From Mesorhizobium sp. WSM4904 (lineage in GTDB: Bacteria > Pseudomonadota > Alphaproteobacteria > Rhizobiales > Rhizobiaceae), in contig NZ_CP121354.1 in the NCBI RefSeq assembly GCF_029674545.1, forward strand, positions 744,001 through 808,000: a stretch of DNA of 64,000 bases, given 5' to 3'. This document shows positions 1-9,152 of this stretch, one piece after another. The notes beneath the pieces were generated by a model. That model searched no databases and was not told the origin of the DNA. It worked only from the letters and a program-made list of their open reading frames with translations. The position numbers and the translations under genes were made by a program. Positions within the stretch are counted from its first letter, which is position 1, and each line of letters starts with the position of its first letter.

Positions 1-75
1 GTAACGGCATGGATTCCAGGGGCTGCGCCGCGTCGCTTCGCTCCTTGCTCCGCCCTGGAATGACGAAGTTGTTAG
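1..75. repeat. REP-like palindromic repeat, family R6
   Basis: This is an imperfect palindrome cut by the left edge of the window. ATTCCAGGG (13-21) pairs with CCCTGGAAT (53-61). A closely similar sequence lies at 39021-39080 and resumes after the IS110 element near 40235. It is non-coding and abuts the 3' end of the ATP-grasp gene. Confidence 0.6.
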
Positions 76-95
76 GTCTCAGCCAATCATGAGTG

Positions 96-1154
96 TCACG
101 ACCTCAACCGGTTCGCCGCCGTCTCGGCCATCGCGTCGGCGAGGCTCATGCCCCATTGCCTGCGGCAATAGTCGCGAAAATCGAAGCAGGGCAGACCGGG
201 GCAGACTTCGAACTCGATGAGATGGATGGTGTCGTCCGCCTCGACCCTGAGATCGATCGAGAAGACATCCCGCAGGCCAAGCCCGGCGATCAGCTTTTGC
301 GCCATGGCGCGGATCGCCTGGTCGGCCGCCGGCTGGCTGGCGGCGACCGGCTCGAGTTCCGGCTCGGCATAGATGCCGGCGTCCCTGGCGGCCTGGCCGA
401 TGTCGCCATAGAGCGCCATCGAGTCGGCCATCGTCTGGAAATCGCCGCCGGTCTCGACGAAGGCGATGCCGAGCGCCTCGACGCCGGTCTGAGGCTTCAA
501 CCCGAGGAAGCTTGCCCGCACATTGCGGCCGGCGACATAGGGTTGGACGACGACATCGTCGCGATAGTGGGCAAAAATACGCCGGCTAAGCTCCAGCGCG
601 TGGCTGAGATCGGTGATGCGCGAATCGGGCCAGATGCCGATCTTGGCGCCGAGCCGGTTGGGCTTGACGAACCAGCCGGCGGCCGAGGCCGGCGGCTCGA
701 CCAGCCACGTGCCGTTGCGCGCCAGGCCGGCCGGCGGCACCGGCAGGCCGAGCGCCGCGAGCACGGCGCCGGAGCGGAACTTGTCCTGGCAGAGCGCGAA
801 CAGCGAATCGTCGGCGCCGATGGTGCGCAGCCCGTTCAGCCGCGCCATGGCGGGCGCTGCACCGCCGCGGAAATAGGCGACGCCGTCGGTCAGCGTCCAG
901 ACCAGCGTCGCCTGCGGATCGGCCTTCGCCAGCACCGCAGCCGCATCGTCCAGCTCGACGGCCATGAAAGCGAGGCCGCGCCTTTCGCAGGCGGCGGCGA
1001 GCCGGCCGAATTCCGGCGCGAGATCCGTCGACTGCGCCAGATAGGACGAAATTTCGGTGGCGCGTTCAGCCGGATAGCCGTCGGCGACGAGCCGGTCGAA
1101 ACAAGCCTTCTCCGACTCATGGACGAGAATCAGCGTCGGCTGGCTGTGCGGCAT
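96..1154 (-). CDS. ATP-grasp protein, D-Ala-D-Ala ligase-like
   Basis: A 352-residue soluble protein. The centre and C-terminus look like an ATP-grasp ligase: a lysine-containing strand (WFVKPNRLGAK, about residue 180), VVQPYVAGRNVRASF, and a terminal metal/ATP segment (FSIDLRVEADD, then IEFEVCPGLPCFD). These resemble the C-terminal half of D-alanine-D-alanine ligases, but the N-terminal third is not recognisable and no murein genes are nearby, so the substrate is unknown. It lies 98 bp downstream of the galactonate operon on the same strand and could be co-transcribed. The R6 repeat follows directly. Confidence 0.7.
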   Translation of the reverse strand: MPHSQPTLILVHESEKACFDRLVADGYPAERATEISSYLAQSTDLAPEFGRLAAACERRGLAFMAVELDDAAAVLAKADPQATLVWTLTDGVAYFRGGAAPAMARLNGLRTIGADDSLFALCQDKFRSGAVLAALGLPVPPAGLARNGTWLVEPPASAAGWFVKPNRLGAKIGIWPDSRITDLSHALELSRRIFAHYRDDVVVQPYVAGRNVRASFLGLKPQTGVEALGIAFVETGGDFQTMADSMALYGDIGQAARDAGIYAEPELEPVAASQPAADQAIRAMAQKLIAGLGLRDVFSIDLRVEADDTIHLIEFEVCPGLPCFDFRDYCRRQWGMSLADAMAETAANRLRS

Positions 1155-1252
1155 GGAATGGACGGCTCCGGCAAATCAGGTGCTACCATCGCATGGCTGG
1201 CGCGGCCGGCTTGCGGGAAACCGACCGGGCCAGGCAATAATCCGCCAGCCGC

Positions 1253-2128
1253 TCAGGCGATCAGCACCCGCGGCTCGAAGCGACCTTTGACCGGAATATC
1301 GAGCAGGAAGGTCATGCCGGCCTGCGGGTCGAGAGCGCGCTGCTTGTCGTCCTTGCCCTTCCAGGCCGACGTCACGGCGATGCGGTCGCCCTTCTGGCCG
1401 ACAAAGGCGGGGCATGAGGGCTGCGACACCGGCATCGGAATCTCGCGCAGCAGCGTGCCGTCGGGCGAATAGGCCTTCACCGCCTTGCCGCCCCAGACCG
1501 CGTTCCACAGCACGCCGTCGCTGTCGACGACCGACCCGTCGACATAGCCTTTCTGCGAGCGATGATCGACGAAGACTTTCGGCTCGCCTTTCGGCAAGCC
1601 TGTCGCCGGATCGCAGGCGACGCGCATCAGAAGTCCGGTTGCCGTATCAGTGTAATAGGCAATCGCTCCGTCCTCGGAAAAGCAGATCGAATTGGAGACG
1701 GTGATGTCCGAGAACAGCCGGCGCAATTCGCCCTTGAAGAACCAGTAGATCGAGCCGGCGCCCTTGCCCTCGGCCTTGCCCATCGTACCGGTCCAGAAGG
1801 CGCCGCTTGGGTGGACGCGGGAATCATTGGAGCGGGTAAGCGGATTGTCGGCTTCGATCGGCGTGTGCAGCGTCAGCTTGCCGGTCTTGACGTCCCTGAC
1901 CTGCAGGCCGACTTCCGTGGCGATCAGCTGGCGGGCATCGTCGATGACGGCGATGGCGCTGGCCATGACGCCAAGATCATGGATTTTCAGCGCGCCGGCG
2001 AGCGGCTTTTCCAGGAGCTTGCCGTTGACGATGTCGAACCAGAACAGCGTGTCGGCGGCGGGATCGTAGCTCGGGCCTTCGCCAAGCTCGCAAATGTGGT
2101 CGCTGAGAACCGAAACGCTGTCCATCAT
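1253..2128 (-). CDS. SMP-30/gluconolactonase family sugar lactonase
   Basis: A 291-residue six-bladed beta-propeller of the SMP-30/LRE family. Family signatures are GEGPSYD near the N-terminus, SNDSRVHPSGAFWTGTM near residue 100, and GYVDGSVVDSDG near residue 195. These supply the Glu, Asn and Asp metal ligands. Family members hydrolyse aldonolactones in the cytosol. It overlaps dgoA upstream by ATGA and is the last of four coupled genes with a sugar dehydrogenase, dgoK and dgoA. From that context, D-galactono-lactone hydrolysis is the likely reaction. Arabinonolactone or gluconolactone remain possible substrates. Confidence 0.85.
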   Translation of the reverse strand: MMDSVSVLSDHICELGEGPSYDPAADTLFWFDIVNGKLLEKPLAGALKIHDLGVMASAIAVIDDARQLIATEVGLQVRDVKTGKLTLHTPIEADNPLTRSNDSRVHPSGAFWTGTMGKAEGKGAGSIYWFFKGELRRLFSDITVSNSICFSEDGAIAYYTDTATGLLMRVACDPATGLPKGEPKVFVDHRSQKGYVDGSVVDSDGVLWNAVWGGKAVKAYSPDGTLLREIPMPVSQPSCPAFVGQKGDRIAVTSAWKGKDDKQRALDPQAGMTFLLDIPVKGRFEPRVLIA

Positions 2129-2763
2129 TGCCCTCCGAAGGCTTCGTCCCAGGCGGCGACCGCGGCGCGGGCGCGCTGCGCCACGTCCTCGACGCCGGCG
2201 CCCGGCTTGTAGAGGCTGGATCCCAGGCCGAACACGCTGACGCCGACCGCCCTGTAGCCGGCAAAATCCTTGTCGGAAACGCCGCCGACGGCGCCGATCA
2301 AGATCGTTGCCGGCAGCACCGCGCGGACCGCCGCTATGCCGCCGGCGCCGAGCACGCTCGCCGGAAAGAATTTGAGCGCCGAGGCGCCGAGCCGGATCGC
2401 CTGGAAAGCTTCCGTGGGCGTGAACACGCCCGGCATCGTCACCATGCCGTGATGCATCGCGCGACCCATCACCTCGGCATCGATGTTGGGGCTGACCAGC
2501 AGCCGGCCGCCGGCCTTGTGCAAGGCATCGACATCGGCGGCCGTCAGCACCGTGCCGGCGCCGACCAGCGCGGTCTTGGGCAACGCCTCAACGATGCTGG
2601 CGATGGAGACGAACGGTTCCGGCGAGTTCAGCGGCACCTCGATCGCCTCGATGCCGGCATCATGGACCGCCTTGCCGATCGCTACCGCTTCGCCCGGCTT
2701 CAGCCCGCGCAGGATGGCGACGAGACCGCGTTTCAATTTCGGAAAAGGCGCAGTCTGCGTCAC
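2125..2763 (-). CDS. dgoA: 2-dehydro-3-deoxy-6-phosphogalactonate aldolase
   Basis: A 212-residue class I aldolase of the KDPG/KDPGal family (TIM barrel). The family expects catalytic Glu in IEAIEVPLNSP, a GAGTVL motif, and the Schiff-base lysine in ASALKFFPAS (about residue 130). All three are visible. The EVPLNSPEP segment is the variant typical of the galactonate enzyme. The reaction splits 2-dehydro-3-deoxy-6-phosphogalactonate into pyruvate and glyceraldehyde 3-phosphate. It overlaps dgoK and the lactonase gene by 4 bases each, so it is an internal gene of the operon. Confidence 0.93.
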   Translation of the reverse strand: MTQTAPFPKLKRGLVAILRGLKPGEAVAIGKAVHDAGIEAIEVPLNSPEPFVSIASIVEALPKTALVGAGTVLTAADVDALHKAGGRLLVSPNIDAEVMGRAMHHGMVTMPGVFTPTEAFQAIRLGASALKFFPASVLGAGGIAAVRAVLPATILIGAVGGVSDKDFAGYRAVGVSVFGLGSSLYKPGAGVEDVAQRARAAVAAWDEAFGGQ

Positions 2764-3695
2764 GCGACACCTCCAATCATGCCATTTTCGCGCACGGCCT
2801 CGACGAGGCCGGCGCGCACCGCTTCATCCGCATCGACGATCCGGAAGGCAAGGCCGGCGAGCCCGAGAGCGACAGCGTAGAGCGCGGCCAGCGCGCCGGA
2901 GGCGATCAACACCACCGGCGCCTCGCTGGCGCCATAGCGGCGCTTGGCCGAAGCGATCTCGCCGCCGATCAAGAGACCGGACAGGCAGGCCGCCGCCTCG
3001 TCTGACTTCAAATCCTGCAGCAGCCCGGCGGCGCGGATCGCGAACAGTTTCGAGGTGACGTCGCCGCCCTCGCCCAGCGCCTGGCCGCACCACTGGCGGA
3101 AAAACGGGCTGTCCGACGCGACGGGCGCCGGATGCTCGCCCAGCGAATGCTTCAGGATCGAATGCGCGGCAAGCACCGAAAACAGCTCGCCCGTCGGCCA
3201 GGTTCCGAAACCGGCGACCGCGCCGTCCTCGACCGCGACCCATTTCGAATGGGTGCCCGGCATGCAGACGAGATGGCGACCCTTTGCCGGCAAACCGGCG
3301 CCGGCAAGCTGCGTTTCCTCGCCGCGCATGACATCCGGCGCGTCGGCCAGGCGCTGGGCGAGGCCCGGAACGATGCGGATGTCGCGGCTCGAGCCTTCGA
3401 TGCGGGCAGCGCCTGCAAGGATGGCGCCGATCGGCGCCGGCACGGCGACATAGGGCGCCTCGATCCAGCCCTGGCGGGAACCCGCCATGCCGCAGATGAT
3501 GACGGGCAAGGCCTCCGGCGCGCCCATGGCGGCGAGATGGCCTTCAAGCACCTTGGCAAAGCCTTTTTCGCGCGCAGTGATCAGCCCGTCGTCGCCGCGC
3601 CGCTCCGCTAGCACATGGCCTGCGGCATCGAGCAGCCAAGCCCTGAGCCTCGTCGTGCCCCAGTCGAGGGCGGCGACCGCCGGCGCGCCGCTCAC
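2760..3695 (-). CDS. dgoK: 2-dehydro-3-deoxygalactonokinase
   Basis: A kinase of the ASKHA fold that phosphorylates 2-dehydro-3-deoxygalactonate, the step before the DgoA aldolase. The N-terminal phosphate loop is ALDWGTTRLRAWL. The motifs IICGMAGSRQGW, CMPGTHSKWV and TGELFSVL are typical of DgoK. The frame is open further upstream, but a GTG at 3695 gives a protein of 311 residues that starts just before the kinase motif and overlaps the upstream dehydrogenase gene by GTGA. That start is preferred. Confidence 0.9.
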   Translation of the reverse strand: MSGAPAVAALDWGTTRLRAWLLDAAGHVLAERRGDDGLITAREKGFAKVLEGHLAAMGAPEALPVIICGMAGSRQGWIEAPYVAVPAPIGAILAGAARIEGSSRDIRIVPGLAQRLADAPDVMRGEETQLAGAGLPAKGRHLVCMPGTHSKWVAVEDGAVAGFGTWPTGELFSVLAAHSILKHSLGEHPAPVASDSPFFRQWCGQALGEGGDVTSKLFAIRAAGLLQDLKSDEAAACLSGLLIGGEIASAKRRYGASEAPVVLIASGALAALYAVALGLAGLAFRIVDADEAVRAGLVEAVRENGMIGGVA

Positions 3696-4459
3696 AGCAC
3701 GCCTCCGTCGACGATCAGCATCTGCGCCGTCAGCATGCGCGAGGCATCCGAGGCCAGGAACAGCACCGTGCCGACGATGTCGTCCGGCTGCATGACTTGC
3801 TTGATGCATTGCTTGGCGACATGGGCGGCAAGCGCCTCCTCGGTGACCCAAAGTTCGCGCTGGCGCTCGGTGATCACCCAGCCTGGCGCAACCGCGTTGA
3901 CGCGGATGCCGTCGGCGCCGAGCTTGCCGGCAAGGCCCTTGGTGAGGCCGAGTATGCCCGCCTTGGCGGCGGTGTAGGCCGGCAGGTCGGGGTGGTTGAT
4001 GAGATAGGACGTGGAGCTGAAGTTGATGATCGAGCCGCCGCCGGCGCGCTTCATGCCCGGCGCCACCGCCTGGGCGGTGAAGAAATGCGGCCGCAGGTTG
4101 ATGGCAAGATTGTTGTCCCAGAACTCGACCGTGACGTCCTTCACCTCATGGCGGTCATCGAGAGCGGCATTGTTGACGAGCGCCGTGACGTCGCCATGCG
4201 CCTTTGCCGCCTTGGCCACCGCGGCGCGCAGCGCCTCGACGTCGCGCAGGTCGGTCTTGAGGTAGAGCGGCCGCCGGCCGAGCTGCTTTTCGAGGCGGTC
4301 GGCGAGCGTCGTGCTGGACTTGTCGGCGATGTCGATGAAGGCGACCTTGGCGCCCTGCCGCATGAAGCCCTCGGTCAGCGCCGCGCCGATGCCGGAACCG
4401 CCGCCGGTGATCAGCACCGAAGCGCCGTCGAGGTCGGCGAAACGCGCCGATGGCATCAT
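3692..4459 (-). CDS. SDR-family dehydrogenase, probably D-galactose 1-dehydrogenase
   Basis: A 255-residue short-chain dehydrogenase. It has the cofactor motif TGGGSGIG, NNAA, a catalytic Ser in NFSSTSY, and the YTAAK Tyr/Lys pair, and ends with DGGVL as SDRs do. ATG at 4459 follows a good GGGAGAAAG ribosome site, which is better than the longest frame. It is the first gene of the operon with dgoK, dgoA and a lactonase. This fits oxidation of galactose to its lactone in the De Ley-Doudoroff route. The substrate is inferred from context only; another sugar or polyol cannot be excluded. Confidence 0.8.
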   Translation of the reverse strand: MMPSARFADLDGASVLITGGGSGIGAALTEGFMRQGAKVAFIDIADKSSTTLADRLEKQLGRRPLYLKTDLRDVEALRAAVAKAAKAHGDVTALVNNAALDDRHEVKDVTVEFWDNNLAINLRPHFFTAQAVAPGMKRAGGGSIINFSSTSYLINHPDLPAYTAAKAGILGLTKGLAGKLGADGIRVNAVAPGWVITERQRELWVTEEALAAHVAKQCIKQVMQPDDIVGTVLFLASDASRMLTAQMLIVDGGVL

Positions 4460-4542
4460 GATTTCTTTCTCCCTTTGGCCGGCGCGCATCCTAGCCATGC
4501 CGGCCCCCGGGGCAAGGGAGAAAAGGCGAATTCAGTAGCTTA

Positions 4543-4551
4543 TGTCCGACA
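4543..4551. promoter_or_regulatory. Possible GntR-type operator before the galactonate operon
   Basis: TGTC-C-GACA is a short palindrome resembling the cores bound by FadR-subfamily GntR regulators. It lies about 85 bases before the dehydrogenase start, in the roughly 300-base gap 4460-4766. The rest of that gap holds no convincing gene. No GntR gene is present in the window. Confidence 0.25.
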
Positions 4552-4766
4552 AATGATATCTGCACCTCCTCCCCGGAAGCAGCTCAAGGTTTGTTGAGAT
4601 TCATGTCAGGCCGAGTCGAAAATGGTGGCATCCGAGAACCGGCCTATGCCGGCTGCAGCCTTAATTTAGCTGCCAAACCATTCGTGAATGCTTCGGCCGG
4701 CGAAGGCCGGAAGCGCAGGAGGCCGCCATTTGCAGACCGGCCTCACCTGAATATCAACAGACGTTG

Positions 4767-6119
4767 TCAGATCGCCTTGGCATGCAGCGCGCCGCGGTAG
4801 GAATCGCGAAGGTAGCCGAGCGTGGCGTCGGCATCGACCGGCTTGCCGAACAGGTAGCCCTGGCCACCGGCGCAGCCGAACTGGACGAGGCGGTCGGCCT
4901 GCGCTTCCTCCTCGATCCCTTCGGCCACGACATCCATGCCGAGCCCTTCGCACATGGCGAGGATGGCGCGGATGATGTGTTCGGAGGGCCGGTCGTCGAG
5001 GATGGAGGAGACGAAGGCGCGGTCGATCTTGAGCTTGTCGAAATGGAATTCGCGCAGCCGCCCGAGCGAGGACTGGCCGGTGCCGAAATCGTCGAGCGAG
5101 ACGCGGATGCCGACCCGGCGCAGATCCTCGACGATCTTCTCGGCCGAAGCCGGATCGGTCATCAGGCCGGTTTCGGTGATCTCGATCTCCAGCCGGCGCG
5201 GATCGAAGCCGGTGCGATCGAGGATGGCGAGGATATGCAGGCCGGTGTTCTGGTCGACCAGCTGCGAGGGCGACAGGTTGAAGGACAAGAACAAGTCCTT
5301 CGGCCAGCTGCGGGCCGATTCGGTCGCCTTGCGCAGCACCAGTTGCGACAGCGGGCCGATGATGCCGCGCTCCTCGGCGATGGGAATGAAGACGTTCGGC
5401 GGCACCATGCCGAGATCGCGGTCGGTCCAGCGGGCCAGGGTCTCGAAGCCGATGGTGCGGCGACTGTTGAGATCGACGATGGGCTGGAAATGCGGCTCGA
5501 CCTCGCCGGCCGAGACGGCACGGCGCAGCGCCTGCTCGATGCGGGTGACGCGTTTTGCGGCCTCCTCCATCTCGCGGGTGTAGACGACGACCCGGCCACG
5601 GCCCGAGCGCTTGGCGTGGTAAAGCGCGGTCTCGGCCTTGTTGATCAGGATCTCGGTGGTCTCGTCGCCGGAATAGAACAGCGAGCAGCCGACCGAGGCC
5701 GACAATCTCGCGGTGCGCTCGCCGACGTCATAGGGCGCCGACAGGATCTCGATCAGCATGCGCGACTTCTCGGCCGCCTGCTCCTCGCTGAACACCATCG
5801 GGTAGAGGAAGGCGAACTCGTCGGCGCCGATGCGGCAGACGGTGGAATAGCCGTCCATCGAGGCGCGCAGGCGCATCGCCACCTGGATCAGGATGTCGTC
5901 GCCAGCCTTGTGGCCGAACAGGTCGTTGATCGGCTTGAAACCGTCGAGATCGAGGATGCCGACCGTGAAGGGCGCGGGATCGTCGGCGCGGTCGCTGATC
6001 AGGCGATCGACCTTGTCGAAGAAGCGACGATGGTTGCCAAGTCCGGTCAGCGGATCGGTGAAGGCCAGATCCGTGTTTTCCCTGCCTGGCTGCCCGGTGC
6101 CAAACGTCGTTTGCATCAT
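4767..6119 (-). CDS. GGDEF-EAL cyclic di-GMP protein with variant motifs
   Basis: A 450-residue cytosolic protein with a diguanylate cyclase domain (about 15-180) followed directly by an EAL phosphodiesterase domain (about 195-440). No membrane segment or PAS domain is visible. The cyclase signature is GADEF (98-102) instead of GGDEF, and no RxxD inhibitory site precedes it. The EAL motif is ETL (226-228), which keeps the catalytic Glu. The other EAL residues look intact: NLSPSQL, EITETG, DDFGTG, LKID, EGIE and the Gln before GYLFGKP. The likely role is a c-di-GMP phosphodiesterase with a weakened or regulatory GGDEF domain. It is transcribed alone. Confidence 0.88.
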   Translation of the reverse strand: MMQTTFGTGQPGRENTDLAFTDPLTGLGNHRRFFDKVDRLISDRADDPAPFTVGILDLDGFKPINDLFGHKAGDDILIQVAMRLRASMDGYSTVCRIGADEFAFLYPMVFSEEQAAEKSRMLIEILSAPYDVGERTARLSASVGCSLFYSGDETTEILINKAETALYHAKRSGRGRVVVYTREMEEAAKRVTRIEQALRRAVSAGEVEPHFQPIVDLNSRRTIGFETLARWTDRDLGMVPPNVFIPIAEERGIIGPLSQLVLRKATESARSWPKDLFLSFNLSPSQLVDQNTGLHILAILDRTGFDPRRLEIEITETGLMTDPASAEKIVEDLRRVGIRVSLDDFGTGQSSLGRLREFHFDKLKIDRAFVSSILDDRPSEHIIRAILAMCEGLGMDVVAEGIEEEAQADRLVQFGCAGGQGYLFGKPVDADATLGYLRDSYRGALHAKAI

Positions 6120-6224
6120 GTCCCTGTTGTGATCGCGGTATTTATCCTCAGACTGGCAGCAAAGCGTTTAGGAAAAGTATCGGAAAATCGATTTTTCGAG
6201 CGCTCGCCGGAGTCTGCGCGACGC

Positions 6225-8018
6225 TTAGCCGGCTCGCCTGACGCGATAGACTTCGATCGGGCTGGCTTTGGTCTCGGCGACCGGCTCGAGCCAGTCCGGA
6301 ACGCTGCCTTGAAGCAGGTCGGAAAGGAGGCCGCGCGGTGCCTTTTTGACCAGCATCACGCTTTCGAAGCTGCCGCGGCAGATCGCCACGAGGCCGACGC
6401 GATGCGCCTCCACGATCTTGCGCGCCTCGTCCGGCGTGCCGAGAAACGCGTCCAGCACCAGAAGATTGCCGGCGACATTGCGATGATAGGGGCCGGCGAA
6501 GACGCGATGCCCGGAGAAGGCCAGGATCGGCGACCCGATGTCGGAGGGGGCGAGCACGGCGGTTTCGGGCATGCGGCCAAGCGCCGCGAAGCTGGCGTCC
6601 TTCCCGCAATCCCTGTCGATGTCGCCGGCGTCCGCGACGGGCGCTTTTTTTTCCAATGCCGTCGAGGTCGCCGCGGCGGCGCCCATCCAGACCGGATTGA
6701 TCGACACAAGCCAGACCGCGGCGAGACGCATGGCGACGGCGAGCGAGGAATTGTTCTGCGCCCGCGCGCGCCATGTCGCGATCCAGGCGGACAGCGGGAT
6801 CACGGCAAGGGCGATCGAGAATGTCGAGCCGCGCACCTGCCAGGCGGCAACGCCGAAGGCGACGAGAAGCAGCGCGGCAACGAGACTGTCCTGACGGCGC
6901 CAACCGCCGCGACCGAAACGCCGCGCCATCAGGACGATCGCCACCAGCGGCGTCGCGTAGCGCGCCGCCACCAGCGCCGGCGTATCGACAATCAGCGCGA
7001 ACAGCGACTGGGCTTCGCTGATGTGGTCCAGCCACAACTCCTTGAGGCGCGGATCGAGGTCGGCATAAGGCGAGGCCAGGCATTGCGGGAACAGCGCGAG
7101 CGTGACCAGGCCGACGGCCACGGCCAGCATGGCGAGCGACAACAGACGGTGCCACCGGCTTCGCGCGGTGAATTCGACCGAAGCGATGGCCGAAAGCCCG
7201 ACGCCGGCGATGGCGGCGACAACGAACTGCACGGTCGAGAAGGCGTCGCATTGCGCCTCGCCCCATGCCGAGGCCGGGACGGTGGCGAGGAAGACAAGAC
7301 TCGATACGCCGGCGAAGCCTAAACCGAAATCCCTGGCGATCCCGCGCTCGCCGCTCGCGTCGGCGACGAAAAGCAGCGATACGCAGACGCCGATGGTGGC
7401 GACATAGGGAACGGTTTCCATGCCGACGGCGAGCGTCAGCGCCGCGCAGAGGCCGGAAAACAGCGCTGCCGCCCGGTGGACCGGGGCCTCGAGCAGCAAA
7501 GCGAGGCTCGCCATGGTCAGCATCAGCTGGACATTATGGTGGTCGAGCGCGCCCGGCGAATAGATGCCGAGGAACTGATAGCCGGCAGCGCCGACGATGA
7601 CGGAAGGCAAGACAGCGCTGCGGCCGGCGAATGCGCGCGCCGCGCGGATGGTGAAGAACAGCGCCGAGCAGAACAGCAGCGTCGGCCAGAGCACCTGCGC
7701 GATCTCCTCCGCGAGAGGCCTGCTGCCGGTCAGCGCGGAGGCGGCCAGAATGATGGCGGCGATCGGTGTGTCGACCAGCCTGGACCAGTGCATGACGAAG
7801 CCGCCCTCGAGGCCCATCCTGTACTGGTGCAGGTCGAACCAGCCCTGGCCGTTGAGCAGATCGCGAACCTCGACCAGCCGCATCAGATTGTCGTTGTCGA
7901 CATCGGCCAGCGCGCTGAAGCCCATCCATGCGTTGAACGCGAAGGCAGCCAGCGTTGCCAGTAACGCCAGCATGAAATCGAACTTCCAGGTGGCGGCGCC
8001 GTCCTTGGCTGCGCTCAT
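6225..8018 (-). CDS. Polytopic membrane protein, probable GT-C glycosyltransferase
   Basis: A 597-residue protein with about ten or more hydrophobic segments between residues 12 and 450 and a soluble C-terminal part. The first outer loop carries an acidic DVDNDN motif followed by HQYRMGLEGGFVMHWSRL, the layout of GT-C enzymes that use polyprenyl-phosphate sugars outside the membrane. It is divergent from a GT2/GtrA gene pair, which would supply such a donor. Role in lipopolysaccharide or other envelope glycosylation is inference. The acceptor and sugar are unknown. Confidence 0.65.
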   Translation of the reverse strand: MSAAKDGAATWKFDFMLALLATLAAFAFNAWMGFSALADVDNDNLMRLVEVRDLLNGQGWFDLHQYRMGLEGGFVMHWSRLVDTPIAAIILAASALTGSRPLAEEIAQVLWPTLLFCSALFFTIRAARAFAGRSAVLPSVIVGAAGYQFLGIYSPGALDHHNVQLMLTMASLALLLEAPVHRAAALFSGLCAALTLAVGMETVPYVATIGVCVSLLFVADASGERGIARDFGLGFAGVSSLVFLATVPASAWGEAQCDAFSTVQFVVAAIAGVGLSAIASVEFTARSRWHRLLSLAMLAVAVGLVTLALFPQCLASPYADLDPRLKELWLDHISEAQSLFALIVDTPALVAARYATPLVAIVLMARRFGRGGWRRQDSLVAALLLVAFGVAAWQVRGSTFSIALAVIPLSAWIATWRARAQNNSSLAVAMRLAAVWLVSINPVWMGAAAATSTALEKKAPVADAGDIDRDCGKDASFAALGRMPETAVLAPSDIGSPILAFSGHRVFAGPYHRNVAGNLLVLDAFLGTPDEARKIVEAHRVGLVAICRGSFESVMLVKKAPRGLLSDLLQGSVPDWLEPVAETKASPIEVYRVRRAG

Positions 8019-8141
8019 GGTCGAGGCCTTTGGAGCTAGAGGCTTAAACCTAGCCTTAACGGCTTCAATAAATAGTAAAGCGGCCCTGAGATGCCGGCAT
8101 TGGCGCGGCCGGAGGGCTCAAGCCGGGCACCGGAGACAGAC

Positions 8142-9152
8142 ATGCCGCACGAAGTCCGCAACGAACCGGCGATCGCCGTGCTGCTGCCTTGCTACAATGA
8201 GGAGCTGACGATCGGCGAGGTCGTGCGGCGTTTCCGCGAGACCCTGCCGTCAGCGTCGATCTATGTCTACGACAACAATTCCAAGGACCTGACCGCGCTC
8301 AAGGCCCGCGCCGCCGGCGCGATCGTCGTGCGCGAACCGCGGCAGGGCAAGGGCAATGTCGTGCGCCGCATGTTCGCCGACATCGAGGCCGACATCTATG
8401 TGATGGCCGACGGCGACGGCACCTATGCGCCGGAGGATGCGCCGCAGCTGATCAACGTCCTGCAGACGGAGCGCTCCGACATGGTGGTGGGCACCAGGCG
8501 CGGCGTGACCGACGACGCCGGCCGCTCCGGCCACGCCTTCGGCAACCGCATCTTCAACCGGCTCTACAAGGGCCTGTTCGGCGCCGATTTCACCGACATC
8601 TTTTCCGGCTACCGGGTCTTTTCGCGGCGCTTCGTCAAGAGCTTCCCGGCGGTTTCCGGCGGCTTCGAGATCGAGACCGAAATGTCGGTCCATGCCTCGC
8701 AGCTCAAGCTGCCGGTGAGCGAGATGGCGCTCGACTACGGCCGCCGCCCGGAAGGTTCTTCGTCGAAGCTGTCGACCTTCCACGACGGCGCCAGGATTCT
8801 GTGGATGTTCGCCATGCTGATGAAGGAGACGCAGCCGCTGCGCTTCTTCGGCACATTCGCCCTGTTCTTCCTGGCGGCCAGCATCGGCCTGATGATACCG
8901 GTGCTGATCGAGTTCGCCGAGACGGGGCTGGTGCCGCGCATGCCGACCTGGGTGCTGTCGGTCGGCATGCTGCTCTTGTCCATGCTGTCGATGGTGACCG
9001 GGCTGATCCTCGATTCCGTGTCGCGCGGCCGGGCCGAGCAGAAGCGCATCTTCTATCTTTCGATCCCCTCCGGCCGCGGCGAGCGCCGCGCAGGCGCCAA
9101 CGGGCAGGCACCGCTTAAGGGTGAGGCAGGCAAGGCCTCGCGGGCGGCCTGA
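8142..9152 (+). CDS. Family 2 glycosyltransferase, polyprenyl-phosphate sugar synthase type
   Basis: A 336-residue enzyme. It has a GT2 domain at residues 8-230 with PCYNEE, the nucleotide/metal motif DGDGTY, and FSGYRVFSRR, followed by two C-terminal membrane helices. The architecture matches dolichyl/undecaprenyl-phosphate sugar synthases. ATG at 8142 has GGAG seven bases upstream; the frame extends a little further 5' without support. Its stop overlaps the GtrA start (TGATG). The pair probably makes and flips a lipid-linked sugar for the divergently encoded GT-C protein. Confidence 0.85.
   Translation: MPHEVRNEPAIAVLLPCYNEELTIGEVVRRFRETLPSASIYVYDNNSKDLTALKARAAGAIVVREPRQGKGNVVRRMFADIEADIYVMADGDGTYAPEDAPQLINVLQTERSDMVVGTRRGVTDDAGRSGHAFGNRIFNRLYKGLFGADFTDIFSGYRVFSRRFVKSFPAVSGGFEIETEMSVHASQLKLPVSEMALDYGRRPEGSSSKLSTFHDGARILWMFAMLMKETQPLRFFGTFALFFLAASIGLMIPVLIEFAETGLVPRMPTWVLSVGMLLLSMLSMVTGLILDSVSRGRAEQKRIFYLSIPSGRGERRAGANGQAPLKGEAGKASRAA

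Noticed and set aside
4591..4800. A 69-codon frame in the gap after the galactonate operon promoter
   Set aside because: No ribosome site, and it runs into the 3' end of the GGDEF-EAL gene. The composition is not protein-like.
4764..7322. An 852-codon open frame on the plus strand
   Set aside because: It is antisense to the GGDEF-EAL and GT-C genes, whose protein motifs are clear. Long antisense frames are common at this GC content.
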